From assembly GCA_019339365.1 (NCBI GenBank), contig CP079860.1:1302001-1366000 (forward strand): a stretch of DNA of 64,000 nucleotides. Reading direction: 5' to 3'. The translations under genes and the position numbers were made by a program. Of the stretch, positions 28,990 to 37,123 are shown one piece after another. The stretch is from Vibrio neptunius (GTDB taxonomy: Bacteria > Pseudomonadota > Gammaproteobacteria > Enterobacterales > Vibrionaceae). Position 1 is the stretch's first letter; each line of letters starts with the position of its first letter. Below the pieces are notes generated by a model, which saw only the letters and a list, made by a program, of their open reading frames with translations, searched no databases and was not told the DNA's origin.

Positions 28990-30185
28990 TGGGAATCCTT
29001 GTTTTGACGCTTGTGCTTAGGCACGTAGTTTAAAATGGAAATAGGCACAGGTTTACGCGGCTCAAATCCTTCAACGTCACGACGTTCAATCAGATGGCCG
29101 AGGCGGCTTTCGATCATGCACAAATTCTTGAAGTTATCTTTAGAGACAAAGGAGATCGCCTCGCCTTGTGCATCCGCACGACCTGTTCGACCAATACGAT
29201 GTACGTATTCATCAGCAGGGAAAGGCAGGTCATAGTTAATCACACGAGTCAGGCCTTCAATGTCAATACCACGAGCGCCGACACCTGTGGCGATCATGTA
29301 TTTGATTTTGCCAGCTTTAAAATCTTCTAGCAGCTGAGAACGTACGGCTTGGCTACGACCGCTGTGGAACGCTTCGGCTTCAATACCGCGCTTCTCCAAT
29401 TGTTGAGCCAGTTTGGCTGCGCCGTGTTTCGTTTCGATAAAGATCAGTGCCTGATCCCAATTGTTTTCTTTGATCAAGTGGCTTAACAGCGCTGACTTCT
29501 TGTCTTTATCGACCGTAATTAGCCATTGTTCGATGTTCTTTTTCGACGCTTGGTTGGCCGCGATGGAAATCTCATAAGGGTCGTGTACTGCCGTTTTCGC
29601 TAAGTCTCGAACTTTATTCGACAGAGTGGCGGAGAACAGTAAGTGCTGAATATCGGTTGGCAGTCGGTCGAGGATTTTATTGATATCATCGATAAAACCC
29701 ATATCGAGCATACGGTCGGCTTCATCCAGTACCAACATTTCCACTTCCTCAAAATGTACGGCGCGTTTTCCATACATATCGATCAGTCGACCGGGTGTCG
29801 CGACCAGAATATCTACGCCTTCAATTAGGGCTTGTTTCTGAGCCTGTTCATCCACACCGCCATACATCGCAAGCGAAGTCAGAGCGAGGTGTTGACTGTA
29901 ATCTCGAATCTTTTCTTCAACCTGAATAGCCAGTTCACGAGTCGGGGTTAAAATTAGGCCGCGAATGCGTTTCTTACGCTGTGTTTCACCCCGGCTTAAT
30001 TTTTCCAGCATTGGCAGTACAAAGCTCGCGGTTTTACCTGTACCTGTCTGTGCGGCTGCAATTAAATCTTCGCCACGCAAAACCGCGGGAATGGCTTTGG
30101 TCTGAATCGTCGTCGGTTTGTCGTAACCCAGTTGTTGAATGGCGTCGGTAATTGGTTGGCTTAAGCCGAGCTTAGAGAATGGCAT
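28986..30185 (-). CDS. rhlE: DEAD-box ATP-dependent RNA helicase RhlE-type
   Basis: RNA helicase of 399 aa with the full motif set: Q motif (FSKLGL, KPTTIQTKAIP), Walker A AAQTGTGKTASF, Ia PTRELAIQV, Ib TPGRLID, II VLDEADRMLDMGF, III FSATLS, IV LIFIETK, V ATGVGARGIDI, VI HRIGRTGRAD. The C-terminal extension is short (GFEPRKPVPISILNYVPKHKRQ) as in the short RhlE clade. It remodels RNA structure in ribosome assembly or mRNA decay. First gene of the operon with yqfB and a GNAT gene. Confidence 0.9.
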   Translation of the reverse strand: MPFSKLGLSQPITDAIQQLGYDKPTTIQTKAIPAVLRGEDLIAAAQTGTGKTASFVLPMLEKLSRGETQRKKRIRGLILTPTRELAIQVEEKIRDYSQHLALTSLAMYGGVDEQAQKQALIEGVDILVATPGRLIDMYGKRAVHFEEVEMLVLDEADRMLDMGFIDDINKILDRLPTDIQHLLFSATLSNKVRDLAKTAVHDPYEISIAANQASKKNIEQWLITVDKDKKSALLSHLIKENNWDQALIFIETKHGAAKLAQQLEKRGIEAEAFHSGRSQAVRSQLLEDFKAGKIKYMIATGVGARGIDIEGLTRVINYDLPFPADEYVHRIGRTGRADAQGEAISFVSKDNFKNLCMIESRLGHLIERRDVEGFEPRKPVPISILNYVPKHKRQNKDSQ

Positions 30186-30294
30186 CGATACACTCTGAAT
30201 CTGAATAGTGAAGCGGGGTAAACCCGGTATGTGGCGCAGAGTTTAACATGAATACGCCCACACGGGATCGTTACCTCGCTTAATTCTCACAATA

Positions 30295-30765
30295 TCAGCG
30301 ACTAAGAATCTCCGTCACGATGTCTGTTTTTACAGAGTTAGCGATAAAGCAATGTTGGTGAGCGAGGTGGTGCATTTTCTCCAATTGTAGGTAATTGGGT
30401 TTTTTGTCACCTGAGAAAACGATATCGGGTCTCAGTGTCACCTTGGTGACCGATGTCCGGCCTTTTTCATCTTCTTCCATTATGCCAATCGCCGTATCAA
30501 CGTAAGCGTCAATAACATAACGACGCTTAGCGGCGATCCCCAAAAATGTCAGCATGTGGCAACTTGATATTGCGGCAATAAACGCTTCCTCCGGATCGAC
30601 ATTTTCCTCGACTGAGTAAGGCAACGGTACCACATGAGGTGATGCAGACGCAGGGACACGGACGCCGCCGTCAAACTCCCACAGGTGTGCACGGCTGTAT
30701 TGGTTGTCGCTGAATGTCTCATGTTTGGCCCGCTTCCAGCGAATGGTAGCACTGTAATCTGACAT
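30295..30765 (-). CDS. OsmC/Ohr family protein
   Basis: Protein of 156 aa starting at ATG 30765 behind GGAGG; the frame continues 88 codons upstream without family resemblance. The two redox cysteines of the family are present, in AISSCHMLTF and HQHCFIANSV, along with the conserved Arg in GGVRVPASASP and Glu in DPEEAFIAA. OsmC/Ohr proteins are thiol peroxidases that detoxify organic hydroperoxides using dihydrolipoamide. This one belongs to the OsmC-like subgroup (SSCHMLTFL) rather than classic Ohr. Divergent from the amidohydrolase gene. Confidence 0.87.
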   Translation of the reverse strand: MSDYSATIRWKRAKHETFSDNQYSRAHLWEFDGGVRVPASASPHVVPLPYSVEENVDPEEAFIAAISSCHMLTFLGIAAKRRYVIDAYVDTAIGIMEEDEKGRTSVTKVTLRPDIVFSGDKKPNYLQLEKMHHLAHQHCFIANSVKTDIVTEILSR

Positions 30766-31033
30766 GCATTCCTCCATGAATATGATGCAAAATAAGAGAA
30801 GTAAACCATCGTAGAATATCGTATTAACGGGGTGTGACATAGGTAGTATGTCAATAATTCGGAAGCGTTTATCGACTCTGATTGCAGTCTCTACCAGCTC
30901 ATCGGCTTTTACCGCTATCCCAAAACTCTGATAGTGACTATTTTTCACCGATAACAATCGCTTGATAGGCTGTGTCTTGAGACTAGCCCTATACTGTGAA
31001 ACGTTAGGGATAAATAAAAAGGAACCCAAGCCA

Positions 31034-32707
31034 ATGAAATGTGCTTACCCTCTGACACTACTACTGAGTTTAACTATGAATGGCAATCTGCACGCTGCTG
31101 ACTCTGCGGAGATGGTGTTAACCAATGCCCATATTTATGGCCATCAAAACGCCGATTCGATCGCTATCGCCAACGGTAAAATTCTTTATGTCGGTTCACA
31201 AGAAGATATGAAGCGATTCGCTGGTTCGATGACTGAAACCATAGATTTGGACGGTGGTTTTATCGCACCGGGCTTTATCGACAACCATAATCATGTCTTT
31301 GAGGCTGCGTCGGCAGCGGGCGGTCAATGTGAGCTGAGTATGGATGCAGGGATTGAAGAACAAATCCCCTATCTAACAGCGTGTCGTAAAGAGGCACGCC
31401 GAGGTGAGTGGGTAATGGGCTATGGGTTTTCGATAGAAGCCGTGCTGGCAGAAGACAACAGACGGACGCCATTAGAAGTCATCGATTCGGTTTTCCCTGA
31501 TCAGCCTGTGATCATTATGGAACAGACTTCCCACTCAATGTGGGTCAATTCAGTGGCGTTAGATATCGCGGGTATTAATAAACATTCACCGGAGCCACAA
31601 GGTGGAAAGATCCTCAAAGATGAAGAGACTGGCGAGCTCAATGGCATCTTGTTTGATAACGCTGGCGATATAGTGATGGAGATGGCTTGGAATAGTCTTG
31701 AAGAACAGTTTGATCAAAGTTATGAAGGAATGATGGCTGGGCTCGATGAAGCGCGACGACATGGAATTACCACCATAGGTGATGGCCGACTCTACTGGAA
31801 ACGTGGTTGGTATGAAGTATGGAAAGAAGCAGAAAAGCGCGGTGACCTGACGGCACGTGTTTCTTTAAGGCCTTGGATCTACCCGACTGATTCAATGCAG
31901 CCGCAACTTTCCTTCCTGTCTAAAGTGTTGGCAACAGACAAGTCGCGTCTTGTGCTGGTGGATCAAGTCAAAATGTACAGCGATGGTATTCTGGTCAATG
32001 GGACGGCAAAGACACTCGCGCCTTACTTAGACACTTATATTCCAGACGAGCCCTACGGTATTAATTACATTCCACCCAAAGCAATGGCTGATTGGCTCAA
32101 CGCATTGGATAAAATTGGCTATGGTGCGCATATCCACGCGATTGGTGATGGAGCGATACGCGAATCCCTCAATGCGATAGAGGGCATGCGTAAGCAAGGC
32201 AGCAATAAAAACTATACCCTGACCCATGTAGAGCTGGTGAATTCGAAAGACGTCGAACGTTTTTCTCAACTTAATGTAACCGCGGACTTTCAAGTGGGGT
32301 CTGATTATGTTGCCTATCACGAGCATCAATGGGCGGAGGCGTTTCTCGGCGCGAAGAGAACACGAGCACTCATGAACCTGAAAGCCATCTTCGAAACAGG
32401 TGCTAACGTTTCCTTAAGCAGTGACTGGAATGTGCATGACATCAATCCGTTGGTTGGGATTGGTAACAGTTTAATTATGGGCAAAACCGGCTTGCCAAGT
32501 GTTGAAGATGCCATAGACGCCTACACCATCAATGCGGCAGTGAGTTTAGGCCTCGATGACATTACAGGCTCAATTGAAGTGGGCAAAGCGGCAGACTTTG
32601 CGATTCTATCGCGTGATATTACAAAACTGTCGGCAGAGAAAATCAAAAAGACAGAGATCTGGATGACGTTCCTCAATGGTCAAGTTGTCTACGACATCGA
32701 CGAATAA
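31034..32707 (+). CDS. Secreted YtcJ-like amidohydrolase (Amidohydro_3)
   Basis: Protein of 557 aa with a signal peptide ending NGNLHAA; start ATG 31034 behind AAGGAA. Amidohydrolase-superfamily fold: flanking beta-sandwich (MVLTNAHIYG, IAIANGKILYVG), metal-site motif FIDNHNHVFEA (HxH), later YGAHIHAIGDGAI, YTLTHVEL and catalytic Asp in SLSSDWNVHDINP. The C-terminal sandwich contains GSIEVGKAADFAILS. YtcJ-type enzymes hydrolyse varied amides or carbamates; substrate unknown, but export to the periplasm is clear. A strong terminator follows, then a convergent LysR gene. Confidence 0.85.
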   Translation: MKCAYPLTLLLSLTMNGNLHAADSAEMVLTNAHIYGHQNADSIAIANGKILYVGSQEDMKRFAGSMTETIDLDGGFIAPGFIDNHNHVFEAASAAGGQCELSMDAGIEEQIPYLTACRKEARRGEWVMGYGFSIEAVLAEDNRRTPLEVIDSVFPDQPVIIMEQTSHSMWVNSVALDIAGINKHSPEPQGGKILKDEETGELNGILFDNAGDIVMEMAWNSLEEQFDQSYEGMMAGLDEARRHGITTIGDGRLYWKRGWYEVWKEAEKRGDLTARVSLRPWIYPTDSMQPQLSFLSKVLATDKSRLVLVDQVKMYSDGILVNGTAKTLAPYLDTYIPDEPYGINYIPPKAMADWLNALDKIGYGAHIHAIGDGAIRESLNAIEGMRKQGSNKNYTLTHVELVNSKDVERFSQLNVTADFQVGSDYVAYHEHQWAEAFLGAKRTRALMNLKAIFETGANVSLSSDWNVHDINPLVGIGNSLIMGKTGLPSVEDAIDAYTINAAVSLGLDDITGSIEVGKAADFAILSRDITKLSAEKIKKTEIWMTFLNGQVVYDIDE

Positions 32708-32714
32708 ATCATCT

Positions 32715-32739
32715 CGCCGCACTATCCTCTAGTGCGGCG
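32715..32739. terminator. Bidirectional hairpin terminator
   Basis: Perfect 10-bp stem CGCCGCACTA/TAGTGCGGCG with a 5-nt loop, between convergent genes. Confidence 0.75.
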
Positions 32740-32754
32740 TTGTATTCCAGCTGA

Positions 32755-33627
32755 TTAGCGCGCAAATTCATGGCGTTGACTGAGTGATTTTATAACTTGA
32801 TGACCTGTTTTTGTCAGGGTCAATCCTGGTCGCCAGCTCAGCTCGACGCGTCGTGGGATATCACTCTGTTCAAACTCAGAATCCAGCTTAACCAAGTTAC
32901 CAGTCTCAAGCTGTGCCTTGATGTTTGCTAAGGGCAGAAAAGCAAAACCATGACCAGATTCAAGCAGCTTAATCAATATAGATAAATCACTGATGATGGC
33001 ATAATCTGGGCTGAAACCTTCACCCTCTTCGCCAACCTCTCCCCATATCAGTTCTTTGTGGTTACTTAGATCAGCAATCGATACAGGTTGAGTCTTCGCC
33101 AGAGACATAGAGTGTTGGCAAACTAAGCCCTCTGAATAACATCCCAGTTTGGTGCATTCCACGTCTGGCTGATGAAGCTGATTTGATTCATGTCGAACGA
33201 TAACGTCAGCTTCTCCAGCGATCAATGCTTCTCGTAAGTCAGTATGTTCCCCACGATAGATCTCGACATCAAGATTGGGCAACTGAAAAAGCTCCCCGAT
33301 GGCGTTTAACAGCAATGATTCAGGTACATAATGCTCGATACCTATGCGTATAGCGATTGGCTCACCAAAACTCATTGCAGCCGCTTTGTCGGCGAGTTTA
33401 TCCAACTGGGCAAGCGTATGAGTCAAGGAAGGAAGTAATTGCTCACCTTGCTCGCTCAAGGTACTTTTGTTACCTGTACGATCAAAGAAAGTGACACCTA
33501 AATCAATTTCAAGATCAGAGATCCACTGGCTGACCTGAGACTGCTTTTTACCGAGCTTCCGTGCTGCCGCTGAAATAGAACCATTTTCAATGGCGAGAAG
33601 AAGAGCTTTAAGGTGAGTGGTATTCAT
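32755..33627 (-). CDS. LysR-family transcriptional regulator
   Basis: Regulator of 290 aa: N-terminal winged helix (LKALLLAIENGSISAAARKLGKKQSQVSQW, shown in parts: NGSISAAARKLGKKQSQVS) then a periplasmic-binding-like effector domain (IRIGIEHYVPESLL, AGEADVIVRHES, GHGFAFLPLA). The start at ATG 33627 matches family spacing. It is convergent with the amidohydrolase and divergent from the acetyltransferase at 33869, so the latter is a natural target. The inducer is unknown. Confidence 0.85.
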   Translation of the reverse strand: MNTTHLKALLLAIENGSISAAARKLGKKQSQVSQWISDLEIDLGVTFFDRTGNKSTLSEQGEQLLPSLTHTLAQLDKLADKAAAMSFGEPIAIRIGIEHYVPESLLLNAIGELFQLPNLDVEIYRGEHTDLREALIAGEADVIVRHESNQLHQPDVECTKLGCYSEGLVCQHSMSLAKTQPVSIADLSNHKELIWGEVGEEGEGFSPDYAIISDLSILIKLLESGHGFAFLPLANIKAQLETGNLVKLDSEFEQSDIPRRVELSWRPGLTLTKTGHQVIKSLSQRHEFAR

Positions 33628-33868
33628 CCGTGATTTCCGAGCAGTTAAAGCAATAGAGCCCATTGTAGAAAATACCCGTAACGTTGTGAACAATGGAGAC
33701 CAAGTTGGACTTGATTAATGTCGATGCCAACCCACTTGCTATCACTGGCACGACAACAAAAGTTGCGACTTCACATACAGGGTAATCGAGAGTCGAAATA
33801 GGCTTATTTTTGACTAAGATAGTGCGACGATTTGCGTCGTGGTAACTGGAATTCAAGGATCTGCAAAT

Positions 33869-34429
33869 ATGATAACAGAAAAACAGAAAATGCTCGCAGG
33901 TGAACCCTACAATGCTTGGGACAAACAGCTCTACAGTGAACGTATTGATTGCCGAAAAAAACTGCAAAAGCTCAACAACAGTATTCCTGATACGGTTCAA
34001 TGGCGTGAAGCGATAGATAGCCTAATTCCGGATTCCGAAGGCGCCTATATCGAGCCACCGTTTCGCTGTGATTATGGCTCTAATATCAAACTGGGAAAAA
34101 ACTTCTACGCTAATTTCAATTGTATCGTGTTAGATGTTGCACAAGTCGACATTGGTGACAACGTATTGTTTGCTCCAAATGTTCAAATCTATACGGCAGG
34201 TCATCCATTGGATGTCAAAGGTCGGGTGGAAGAAGGGATAGAATTCGGTACATCCATCACGATAGGGAATAATGTCTGGCTAGGCGGCGGGGTTATCGTC
34301 TGTCCGGGGGTGTCTATTGGCGAAAACAGTGTGGTGGGAGCGGGCAGTGTTGTTACAAAAGATATACCCGCTAACGTGGTAGCTGCAGGGAATCCCTGTA
34401 AAGTCATAAAACCTATCGAGCAAAGATAA
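33869..34429 (+). CDS. Maltose/galactoside O-acetyltransferase-type hexapeptide transferase
   Basis: Protein of 186 aa with the Maa/NodL/LacA layout: the N-terminal cap MLAGEPYNAWDKQL, then a left-handed beta-helix (YGSNIKLGKNFYANFNC, VDIGDNVLFAPNVQI, catalytic His in YTAGHPLD, IGNNVWLGGGVIVCPGVSIG, AAGNPCKVIKPI). It acetylates a sugar hydroxyl using acetyl-CoA. I start at ATG 33869, which has AAGGA upstream; an earlier in-frame ATG at 33839 is less likely. It is divergent from a LysR gene, and it opens the run of single-gene units to its right. Confidence 0.85.
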   Translation: MITEKQKMLAGEPYNAWDKQLYSERIDCRKKLQKLNNSIPDTVQWREAIDSLIPDSEGAYIEPPFRCDYGSNIKLGKNFYANFNCIVLDVAQVDIGDNVLFAPNVQIYTAGHPLDVKGRVEEGIEFGTSITIGNNVWLGGGVIVCPGVSIGENSVVGAGSVVTKDIPANVVAAGNPCKVIKPIEQR

Positions 34430-34538
34430 CTTAGCCTTGTGTTGTTATGCCATGGATGAACTGATTATTGCGTCTATTCGGCCTCATTCACAGCTTTAAT
34501 GTTGAATTTGATGTGAAAGCGATGACTTGGCTATTTTT

Positions 34539-34610
34539 GAGATTGGCACACTCATTCAGTATGAGCATGTCTGTTATAGTCCCATTCTTTCACTCACTAG
34601 TTAAAGCGCC
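34539..34610 (+). repeat. Divergent copy of 5' repeat segment
   Basis: GAGAT, CACACTCATT and a GTTATA...TAGTTAAAGCG end align with 44368-44440, about 70 percent identical by eye. It lies upstream of a single-gene unit. Confidence 0.5.
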
Positions 34611-34698
34611 AATGATGGTCTAGCGAGAACAAATTGAGTATGTGCTCAACGAAATAGAACCACGTGCAATGTATGAACGTTGGCTGGCAAGGAGAATA

Positions 34699-35235
34699 AT
34701 GGAAGTTCAACTAGTAAAAATAAAACCTGAAGAGCGATACGTACTTGAGAATTTGTTCTGTTATTACGTCTACGATATGTCAGAGTATATGAAATGGAAT
34801 CCAACTAAAGATGGTCATTTCGATGGGTATGATGTTTCAAAGTTCGATCCTTACTGGGAGCGAGATGACCACACTCCTTATTTCATAAAGGTCAACAACG
34901 AAATGGCTGGTTTTGTTCTGGTTCGTCGTTACCCCAGTGACCCAAAACGGTACGACATTGAGCAATTCTTTGTGCTACGCAAGTTTAAAGGTCGGGGAGT
35001 AGGTCGGGGCGTTTTGGCGCAAGTCGTGAAAGCCTATCCGGGCAAGTGGCAGATTCGAATTCTGCAAGAAAATTCAGGCGCGCTTAGTTTCTGGAAGTCT
35101 GCAGTATCGCGTATCGTCGGTGAAAACTATACGTTGTCAAAAGCGAACGATGTGGATCTTGTTATGCTCTTTATCCACTTTGAGACACCCAGCGGACAAG
35201 TAATGCACGAGTCATTTGGTCGTGAGGCGCTTTAA
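34699..35235 (+). CDS. GNAT family N-acetyltransferase
   Basis: Protein of 178 aa starting at ATG 34699 behind AAGGAG; the frame extends upstream without a site. The N-terminus VQLVKIKPEERYVLENLFCYYVYDMSEY is typical of a GNAT subgroup with aromatic residues near the acceptor site. HTPYFIKVNNEMAGFVLVRR and EQFFVLRKFKGRGVGRGVL form the beta sheet and acetyl-CoA loop. The C-terminal domain may bind the acceptor, but the substrate is unknown. The gene is a single-gene unit in the repeat-rich region, flanked 5' and 3' by repeat segments. Confidence 0.8.
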   Translation: MEVQLVKIKPEERYVLENLFCYYVYDMSEYMKWNPTKDGHFDGYDVSKFDPYWERDDHTPYFIKVNNEMAGFVLVRRYPSDPKRYDIEQFFVLRKFKGRGVGRGVLAQVVKAYPGKWQIRILQENSGALSFWKSAVSRIVGENYTLSKANDVDLVMLFIHFETPSGQVMHESFGREAL

Positions 35236-35240
35236 ACTTA

Positions 35241-35296
35241 AAGGCACAGACACCCTAAGAAAGGACAAGTCGTTACCTGCGTAGGTAAGGTATCGG
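35241..35296 (+). repeat. REP-like repeat copy A
   Basis: Contains ACAGACACCC, GACAAGTCGTT and GCGTAGGTAAGGTATC, matching the copies at 41551 and 44229. It lies 6 bp after a gene stop. Confidence 0.6.
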
Positions 35297-35351
35297 ATTT
35301 GTTGGTGTTCATGTGGTGTCAGCAATCGAAGACAGCGAGAAGGAGTTGCGA

Positions 35352-36089
35352 ATGAAAGTTGCGCTGGTTACTGGAGGCTCGAAAGGCATTGGTTTACAGG
35401 TGGTCATAAGACTGATAGAACTAGGATATAAAGTCGTCACTTGCTCCCGTTCACAAGAAACGTGGACTAAAGTGCTAGCTAAGTATCCCAAGCTAAATAG
35501 TGTGGATTACCAGACGGTCGACATCGCGGATGAACGAGCACTAGAAAAGTGGTTTGCTCGTATCGCAGAACAGTATGGGAGGCTGGATGTTGCAGTAAAC
35601 AACGCATCACCCACACTGGCTTCTAGGGGGAGTATTACTGACGTAGACGTATCACGTCTCAAAGAAACACTGCACGTGGACTTTTTATCCCAAGCATTAT
35701 GCTTACGTGCCGAACTAGAATTGATGAAGGAGGGGGCATCAATCGTTAACGTTAGCTCCGTTAATGGTCTTAGACCGACTCCCAATGCATCAATGTACAG
35801 TGCTGCTAAACATGCTCTTGAAGGATTAACTCGTTCCGTTGCTCTTGAAAGCATTGCCGATGGAATCCGAGTCAATGCTGTAGCACCCGGTGTAACATGG
35901 ACGCCACGCTGGGAAGAGCGCCAGCTTGAGGTGCCGAGTATTCGCGCCGATGTGTCTGATGTCGTTCCGGTGAAGCGCTTCGGAGAAGTGAATGAAATCG
36001 TCAATGCGATCGAGTTCTTGTTGTCTGATAAGGCGAGCTATATTGTTGGTCATACATTGGTCGTGGATGGTGGGCTATCATTGGCATAG
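35352..36089 (+). CDS. Short-chain dehydrogenase/reductase
   Basis: Classical SDR of 245 aa: cofactor motif TGGSKGIGLQVV, a basic residue after beta-2 (CSRSQE, favouring NADPH), VNNASPT for the NNAG motif, catalytic Ser in VNVSSVNG, Tyr-Lys in YSAAKHAL, and C-terminal GHTLVVDGG. Start ATG 35352 follows GAAGGAG. The substrate is not predictable, though FabG-like reductases look like this. Single-gene unit flanked by repeats on both sides. Confidence 0.85.
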   Translation: MKVALVTGGSKGIGLQVVIRLIELGYKVVTCSRSQETWTKVLAKYPKLNSVDYQTVDIADERALEKWFARIAEQYGRLDVAVNNASPTLASRGSITDVDVSRLKETLHVDFLSQALCLRAELELMKEGASIVNVSSVNGLRPTPNASMYSAAKHALEGLTRSVALESIADGIRVNAVAPGVTWTPRWEERQLEVPSIRADVSDVVPVKRFGEVNEIVNAIEFLLSDKASYIVGHTLVVDGGLSLA

Positions 36090-36111
36090 ATTGCCAAAAA
36101 GAGATTAAAGA

Positions 36112-36138
36112 TTAAGGGGACAGGCACCCTAACACTTT
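36112..36138 (-). repeat. REP-like repeat copy E (inverted)
   Basis: On the minus strand it reads AAAGTGTTAGGGTGCCTGTCC, matching the GTGCCTGTCC core at 40525. It lies between convergent genes. Confidence 0.6.
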
Positions 36139-36147
36139 CCTCGAAAG

Positions 36148-37017
36148 TTAATATTGCTCCAGAGAGACATTCTCAGCTACCCATTTAAGAAGCTGCTTTG
36201 CGGCTTTGGACAGTACTTGATTTTGGCGAACAATGTAACCGAAGTCAGTATTGGGGAAGCTGGGTAGCGGTGTCACCTTTCTAGAGAGTCTCAACCTTGG
36301 ATCGAGGGAGAAGTCAGGCACAATGGCGGTGCCAAACCCAGCTTCTGCCCAATCTATTTGTGCTTCTACACTGCCCACTTCCATCACCCTGTGTCTAGGC
36401 AGGCCTAGCCCCGGCAGAGAGGCATCAATCAACTCACGTGTTCGAGTATCGTGACCTAACAAAATGAGAGTTTGATTCTCTTCGCTGTTCTCTCGCCAAT
36501 CGAAGAGGTTATCGCCGAAAGCACACCAATGGATCTGGGTAAGTGACGTAAAATGCAGCGGCTGACTCTCTTTCTGTGCAATCACAAAACCGATATCAGC
36601 TCGAGCACTTTTTACCAAATCCACCGCTTGGGATGAGGTCGTGTTGAACAACGCTAAGTCGATACCAGAATACTCGTTTTTGAATTGTTGGAATGGTTTG
36701 ATAAGTAATAGGCGTGAAACAATATCACTTGCCGCAATTGAGAGCGTGCCTTGGGTTAAATCGTTGAGTGCATTGAGATCGGCTTGACAGACTTGCAGCT
36801 CATTCAACATATGCTGTGCGGTGTCTAACAATCGTTTACCTGCTTGAGTCAGTTGCACTGGGTTGCGTTCGATCAACTTGGTACGAGTAGTTTGCTCTAA
36901 CTGTTTGATGTGAAGACTGACATTGGGCTGCGTCATGTGCAGTTCAATCGCTGTTTTTCCGAAATGTTTCACTTCTGCCAAGGTGACAAATGTACGTAAC
37001 CAGTTCAAATCTAACAT
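36148..37017 (-). CDS. LysR-family regulator divergent from purA2
   Basis: Regulator of 289 aa: HTH in the first 60 residues (LRTFVTLAEVKHFGKTAIEL, TQPNVSLHIKQLE) and a LysR substrate-binding domain (LSIAASDIVSRLLLIKPF, SARADIGFVIAQ, GFGTAIVPDF). It is similar in style to HdfR-type regulators (LNWLRTFVTLAEVKHFGKTA). It is transcribed divergently from the second purA with a 106-bp intergenic region that carries an imperfect inverted repeat and a good -10, so control of purA2 is likely. Confidence 0.85.
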   Translation of the reverse strand: MLDLNWLRTFVTLAEVKHFGKTAIELHMTQPNVSLHIKQLEQTTRTKLIERNPVQLTQAGKRLLDTAQHMLNELQVCQADLNALNDLTQGTLSIAASDIVSRLLLIKPFQQFKNEYSGIDLALFNTTSSQAVDLVKSARADIGFVIAQKESQPLHFTSLTQIHWCAFGDNLFDWRENSEENQTLILLGHDTRTRELIDASLPGLGLPRHRVMEVGSVEAQIDWAEAGFGTAIVPDFSLDPRLRLSRKVTPLPSFPNTDFGYIVRQNQVLSKAAKQLLKWVAENVSLEQY

Positions 37018-37040
37018 AGAAAATTGCTCGATATGATTTT

Positions 37041-37063
37041 CTTATCAAGCTGATGAGTATAAT
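37041..37063 (+). promoter_or_regulatory. Candidate LysR operator and purA2 -10 box
   Basis: Imperfect inverted repeat CTTATC-aagct-GATGAG abuts TATAAT at 37058-37063, 61 bp upstream of the purA2 ATG. The -35 element is weak, which suits activator-dependent transcription. Confidence 0.45.
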
Positions 37064-37123
37064 TAATTTCTCTTATTTATGCGAGCGTCCTAAGATTTTC
37101 CGGTCTGTTTAGGAGAATGAATT

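Noticed and set aside
30766..31029. 88-codon N-terminal extension of OsmC
   Set aside because: GGAGG precedes the internal ATG at 30765, which gives the family-typical length.
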